Source: JALZHR01 sp036388635
GTDB lineage: Bacteria > Acidobacteriota > Blastocatellia > Pyrinomonadales > Pyrinomonadaceae
Direction: 5' to 3'
DNA length: 24,679 bases
Assembly: GCA_036388635.1 (NCBI GenBank)
Contig: DASVRL010000420.1
Coordinates: 1-24,679, forward strand
The position numbers and the translations under genes are program-made. This document shows positions 21,561-24,679 of this stretch, one piece after another. Positions within the stretch are counted from its first letter, which is position 1. Every line of letters starts with the position of its first letter. The notes under the pieces were generated by a model that was given only the letters and a program-made list of their open reading frames with translations, was not told where the DNA came from and searched no databases.

Positions 21561-22412
21561 TTAGCGATTGGCTTCCGGCAAAAGCTCGTAATTGCCCATC
21601 TGGCGATTGTGCGAATCGAGCGTTCCCATCGCGTCGGCGGTCGCGTCGAGCATTTGTTTGGTCATCGCGATCGAATCGGAAAGCTGTTCGAAATCGAGCA
21701 GAGAGAATTTGTCGGGCGTCGACATCGTGACGATTTCGTCGTTCAGATAACCGAAAAAGTTTTCGATTGATTGAAGCTGTCCTTCGACCAGTTTGACGCT
21801 TCGTTCCAGCTCGTCAAACGAGGCGAGACGGCGTTTTAAGATTTCGACGTTTGTTTGCTGGACGCGTTTGGTTTTCTCGTCCGGCGAGCTTTCGGCGGCG
21901 CGAAACGCCTGCGATAATTGATTGTGAACCGCCTGCCGATTGATTGATTTCAGGTGCTGTTTGCGGCGGCGATAAACGTCGAGAAGGTCGACGAAATCTT
22001 CCCAGCGCTGGTCGAGCGAAGTCAGATTCGACGGCAGCTCGCGCGCGCCGGTAAATTTTATATAATTTTTCTTAATCTGCTCTTTCTGCCATTTCAGGTA
22101 TTCGACGGCTTCGCGCTCGCGCGGGCTGAAAGTTTTAATCAGCTTGTCGCGGTTCGATTTGTGCAGGGCGATAAGGCGTTCCTTTTCGCGGCGGTCGACC
22201 AGGCGGCGATAGGTCGGCAGAACCGGCACGACGACCATATAAAAAACTTCGAGCAGCAGCGCGATAAAAAGCGGGATCACCGAGCCGGTATAAGCCGCCG
22301 CCACCGCAAAGCCCGCCAAGCCCCAAAAGTTGACGGGTTCCTTGATTGCTTCTTTGGCGTATTTTGTATTAAATCGGTTGAATTCCTGCTGATATTTCGC
22401 TAAGTCTGCCAT
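21561..22412 (-). CDS. Membrane-anchored coiled-coil protein, probable PspA operon partner
   Basis: A 283-residue protein that I cannot assign to a named family. Residues about 28-66 form one or two hydrophobic helices (FWGLAGFAVAAAYTGSVIPL and FIALLLEVFYMVVVPVLP). The remainder is highly charged and helical with long coiled-coil character (RRLVDRREKERLIALHKSNR; NVEILKRRLASFDELERSVK). Its start follows the PspA stop by 88 bases on the same strand with no terminator between, so the two are probably one operon. PspA proteins work at the inner membrane with small membrane partners (PspB/PspC or others). This protein could be a lineage-specific anchor or sensor for PspA, an inference from linkage and shape only. 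Confidence 0.7.
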   Translation of the reverse strand: MADLAKYQQEFNRFNTKYAKEAIKEPVNFWGLAGFAVAAAYTGSVIPLFIALLLEVFYMVVVPVLPTYRRLVDRREKERLIALHKSNRDKLIKTFSPREREAVEYLKWQKEQIKKNYIKFTGARELPSNLTSLDQRWEDFVDLLDVYRRRKQHLKSINRQAVHNQLSQAFRAAESSPDEKTKRVQQTNVEILKRRLASFDELERSVKLVEGQLQSIENFFGYLNDEIVTMSTPDKFSLLDFEQLSDSIAMTKQMLDATADAMGTLDSHNRQMGNYELLPEANR

Positions 22413-22500
22413 ATTAGAAAGTTAAGTTCTCGCCGTTCTCTTTAAAAATCTTCATCTTTGATTTTGAATCCGCCGATGCGGTTGCTTTATTTCGCAACAC

Positions 22501-23295
22501 TTATTTATTTCCGCTGTTATTGTTGCCTTCGTTCAGGAAAAACTGATTCAGGTTATCGGAATTTTTATTTTCCGCCGGATTGCCCGCGCCGAGCTGATTT
22601 CCCGCCGCGTTGGACGAGCCTGCGCCGAGCAAGCCCATAGATTGTTTGTATTCGAGCAGCTTGTCCTGCAACTGAATGTCCATCGCTTCGCGCTCGATGT
22701 CCTGCATCTGCGTGTCGACCGAAGACGAGCCGAGCTGCAATTTGGCTTCGGCTGCCGCCACGCGGCGGTCGATTTTTTCGCGCATTTCGTTGAAGGTCGA
22801 AGCGTCGTCGCCGATGTTGAAGGTTTCCATCGTCTGCGCCAGTTGTTCCTGCAATTTGGCTTGTTTGGCGGCGCTGATCAGCTGCATCGCTTCGGCGGTG
22901 CGTTTTTTCATATTCAGCACGTAATTGTCGCGCGCTTTCAAAGCCTGTTTGGAAGCGACCGAAGCGTGGTCGAGCTGCGTCGAGGTGCGTTCCAAATCAA
23001 TCTGCGCCTGCTGCAATTGACCGATATAAGCGGTTGCGATGTCGTCGCGTCCCAATTTGACGGCGGCTTTGATTTTCGAATCGAGGTCGACGACCTGATT
23101 GGCGAGATTTTCCTTGTTTTTCGCCAAAAGCCGTTCGGTCGCCATCACCTGCGCGACGGAATTATTCAGCTCCGGCACGCGGTCGCGCATATCCCGAATC
23201 GTCTGCTGCAGAACCAACTCGGGATTTTCCATCTTGTCCAAAGCCGCGCCCGTGCTCGCGCGAAATATTCTTGAAATTCTTTGCCACAATCCCAT
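22501..23295 (-). CDS. pspA: Phage-shock protein A / IM30 family (ESCRT-III-like)
   Basis: A 264-residue protein that begins MGLWQRISRIFRASTGAALD, the amphipathic membrane-binding helix of PspA/IM30. NPELVLQQTIRDMRDRVPEL follows, then a long helical coiled coil to about residue 220. These proteins form ESCRT-III-like rods that bind stressed inner membrane and preserve its integrity. The C-terminal 40 residues are Asn/Gly-rich and disordered (NQLGAGNPAENKNSDNLNQF), unlike E. coli PspA (222 residues). AGGAG is found about 12 bases before the ATG. No sigma54-type promoter with the right GG/GC spacing is visible upstream, and no pspF or pspBC gene is present, so control is probably different from enterobacteria. 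Confidence 0.9.
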   Translation of the reverse strand: MGLWQRISRIFRASTGAALDKMENPELVLQQTIRDMRDRVPELNNSVAQVMATERLLAKNKENLANQVVDLDSKIKAAVKLGRDDIATAYIGQLQQAQIDLERTSTQLDHASVASKQALKARDNYVLNMKKRTAEAMQLISAAKQAKLQEQLAQTMETFNIGDDASTFNEMREKIDRRVAAAEAKLQLGSSSVDTQMQDIEREAMDIQLQDKLLEYKQSMGLLGAGSSNAAGNQLGAGNPAENKNSDNLNQFFLNEGNNNSGNK

Positions 23296-23715
23296 TTTTA
23301 ATGTCTATCTCCTGATAAATTTGCAAATAAAAGACCGATTGCCAAATTGCGTACGACAACCTTCCAGCCAAAGTTGCATTTTCCCTTCCAAGTATATAGT
23401 AAACCTGAATTGTTGAATAGTAAATAAATGCAAAACCGGTGTAAATGCAAAACGCAAAATGCAAGGGGCAAAACGCCGGGATTTGGAATTTGAGATTCAA
23501 CCTTAAACGAGTTTTTTTGTTTTGCGTTTCGCCCTTTGCATTCCGCATTAATAAACGTTTTTCATTTTCGACGCAAGTTTTTTCCGGCAGGCGCGTTCAG
23601 CATCTGACACGGCTTTTGGAGAGCTAGTTTGAAAACGGAATTTAAGGTAATATGAAGGCGCGAAAAACCTCTCCTCGGAATTTGCGCTCTCAAAAGTTTT
23701 ATCGAAGGATAATTT
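23296..23715. other. Intergenic region between PspA and macroglobulin genes
   Basis: These 420 bases lie between divergent genes. They contain the heptamer inverted repeat at 23444-23549 and AT-rich DNA. A weak promoter-like pair for the macroglobulin gene is TTGAAA (23629) and TATGAA (23651), 16-base spacer. No gene is supported. Confidence 0.6.
23444..23549. repeat. Heptamer inverted repeat, unit AATGCAA/AACGCAA
   Basis: Left arm: AATGCAA (23444), AACGCAA (23451), AATGCAA (23458), GGGGCAA (23465), AACGCCG (23472). Right arm, read on the minus strand from 23549: AATGCGG, AATGCAA, AGGGCGA, AACGCAA, ending near 23522. The arms are related but not identical, with a centre of about 43 bases. 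Confidence 0.9.
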
Positions 23716-24679
23716 ATGAGAAAAACGGTTTCTTTTTTATTGATTTTTGCCATTTATCTGGGAATGTTGGCGCCGCTGGTGCTGCAAGTGAACGCGCAGA
23801 AAACGAGCGGCGGAAAAACCATCCAAACGTATATGAGTGAATTACCGGCAGGATTAAAATTTCGCCTGAGCGAAGGCGTCGAAGGCGCAGAAAGCCGCGA
23901 GAAACAAGCGTCGACCAAAGGCGATGCTTTGTCCGAAGGTGAAACGTCGAGTCTTTTAAAGCGCATTCCCGAAATCAAAACGGATGCGGGCGACCAGAAG
24001 GATTTCAACAAACGCGCCGGAAGCCTCCCGCCGCCGAAAACCGGCAGAATGGTTCCCGTAAAATTTCCCGCGCGCGAACAGCGCGACGCGCCGAACGTTG
24101 ATGCCAGTAAACAGGCTTTGCAGGTTTTGCGTTTCTCGCCCGAAGGCGAAATCTCGCTCGCGCCGGATTTGAGCGTCACGTTCTCGCAGCCGATGGTCGC
24201 CGTCACGTCGCAGGAACAAGCCGCGCAAATCGTTCCCGTCCAATTGACGCCGAACGCCGAAGGCAACTGGCGCTGGCTCGGCACGAAAACCTTGATGTTC
24301 GACACGACGAAGCGTTTTCCGATGGCGACGAAATTCACCGCGCGCGTGCCCGCCGGAACGAAAGCCGCGACCGGACAGGTTCTGCCGAAAGACGTGACGT
24401 GGACTTTCACCACGCCGCCGCCGAAAGTCGAGCAGATGATTCCGGCGAGCCAGACGACGCGGCGCGACGCGCTGATGTTCATTTCATTCGACCAGGAAAT
24501 CAACCCGGAAGCCGTATTAAAAACAATTACCGTCACGGGCGCCGGAAAAAAATTGCCCGTCCGGCTGGCGACGCCCGAGGAAATCGAAAAGGACGCCGGC
24601 ATTGCCTATTACGCGAAACAAACGCAGCCGAAACGCTGGCTGGCTTTTCGCGCCGTCAATTCCGACGGTTTAACGGAAA
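23716..24679 (+). CDS. Bacterial alpha-2-macroglobulin family protein, N-terminal part
   Basis: The frame is open from the ATG at 23716 to the window end (321 codons) and continues beyond. AAGGA 6 bases upstream supports the start. A Sec signal peptide (KTVSFLLIFAIYLGMLAPLV, then VNA before QK) is followed by a charged linker and Ig-like domains: LRFSPEGEISLAPDLSVTFS, QPMVAVTSQEQA and DVTWTFTTPPPKVEQMIPAS match the early domains of large bacterial macroglobulins (YfhM-like, usually 1500-2000 residues). Such proteins trap proteases in the periplasm or outside the cell, often with penicillin-binding protein PbpC encoded nearby. Neither the bait region nor a CxEQ thioester motif is within the window, so activity cannot be judged. 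Confidence 0.8.
   Translation, partial: MRKTVSFLLIFAIYLGMLAPLVLQVNAQKTSGGKTIQTYMSELPAGLKFRLSEGVEGAESREKQASTKGDALSEGETSSLLKRIPEIKTDAGDQKDFNKRAGSLPPPKTGRMVPVKFPAREQRDAPNVDASKQALQVLRFSPEGEISLAPDLSVTFSQPMVAVTSQEQAAQIVPVQLTPNAEGNWRWLGTKTLMFDTTKRFPMATKFTARVPAGTKAATGQVLPKDVTWTFTTPPPKVEQMIPASQTTRRDALMFISFDQEINPEAVLKTITVTGAGKKLPVRLATPEEIEKDAGIAYYAKQTQPKRWLAFRAVNSDGLTE

Noticed and set aside
23296..23400. Sigma54 promoter before pspA
   Set aside because: TTGGCA and TTTGCA are present but the GG to GC distance is 17 instead of about 10 bases.
23754..24602. 282-codon minus-strand frame at the right end
   Set aside because: Antisense to the macroglobulin frame, which has a start, a ribosome site, a signal peptide and family motifs.

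Overview
The window looks like a chromosomal segment of an Acidobacteriota member, probably class Blastocatellia. This is inferred from gene content and style only: a DUF1800/DUF1501 secreted pair, a bacterial alpha-2-macroglobulin, an ECF sigma/zinc anti-sigma pair, a minor-pilin cluster, moderately GC-rich genes with AT-rich intergenic DNA, and intergenic arrays of 7-base units. No rRNA, tRNA, CRISPR array or recognisable transposase gene was seen.

Layout, left to right. (1) 1-1354, minus strand: the 5' end of a PP2C-type phosphatase and a PLP-dependent trans-sulfuration enzyme, separated by a near-perfect hairpin made of heptamers. (2) 1667-3220, plus: a PilZ protein and a YbdK-type carboxylate-amine ligase. 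(3) 3323-8047, plus: a strong promoter drives a minor-pilin operon (FimT/GspH-like, PilV-like, PilW-like, an oversized PilX-like protein) ending in a putative lipoprotein. (4) 8197-11897, minus: the DUF1800-DUF1501 secreted pair. (5) 12147-12576: a candidate mobile cassette, in which a four-helix-bundle (S23/IVS-family) gene broken by one stop codon sits between inverted heptamer arrays and TTAAAA direct repeats. (6) 12571-13764, minus: a CrtC/AttH lipocalin-like protein. (7) 14081-16106, minus: an ECF sigma factor with an apparent autoregulated promoter, and a zinc anti-sigma factor unusually separated from it by repeat-filled DNA. (8) 16334-18917, plus: two membrane-anchored TPR proteins. 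(9) 19003-20052, minus: an ATP-grasp ligase-like protein. (10) 20290-21492, plus: a PilT/PilU-type ATPase. (11) 21561-23295, minus: PspA/IM30 and a downstream unknown membrane coiled-coil protein. (12) 23716 to the end, plus: the N-terminal part of an alpha-2-macroglobulin.

Functionally the window mixes surface and envelope biology (minor pilins, pilus ATPase, PilZ, PspA, macroglobulin, Tat-secreted DUF1501) with envelope-type stress regulation (ECF sigma/anti-sigma). The most unusual signal is not a normal gene. At least five intergenic regions carry arrays of different 7-base units, mostly arranged as inverted repeats, and one such pair brackets the four-helix-bundle pseudogene. This may be a family of small mobile or structural elements.
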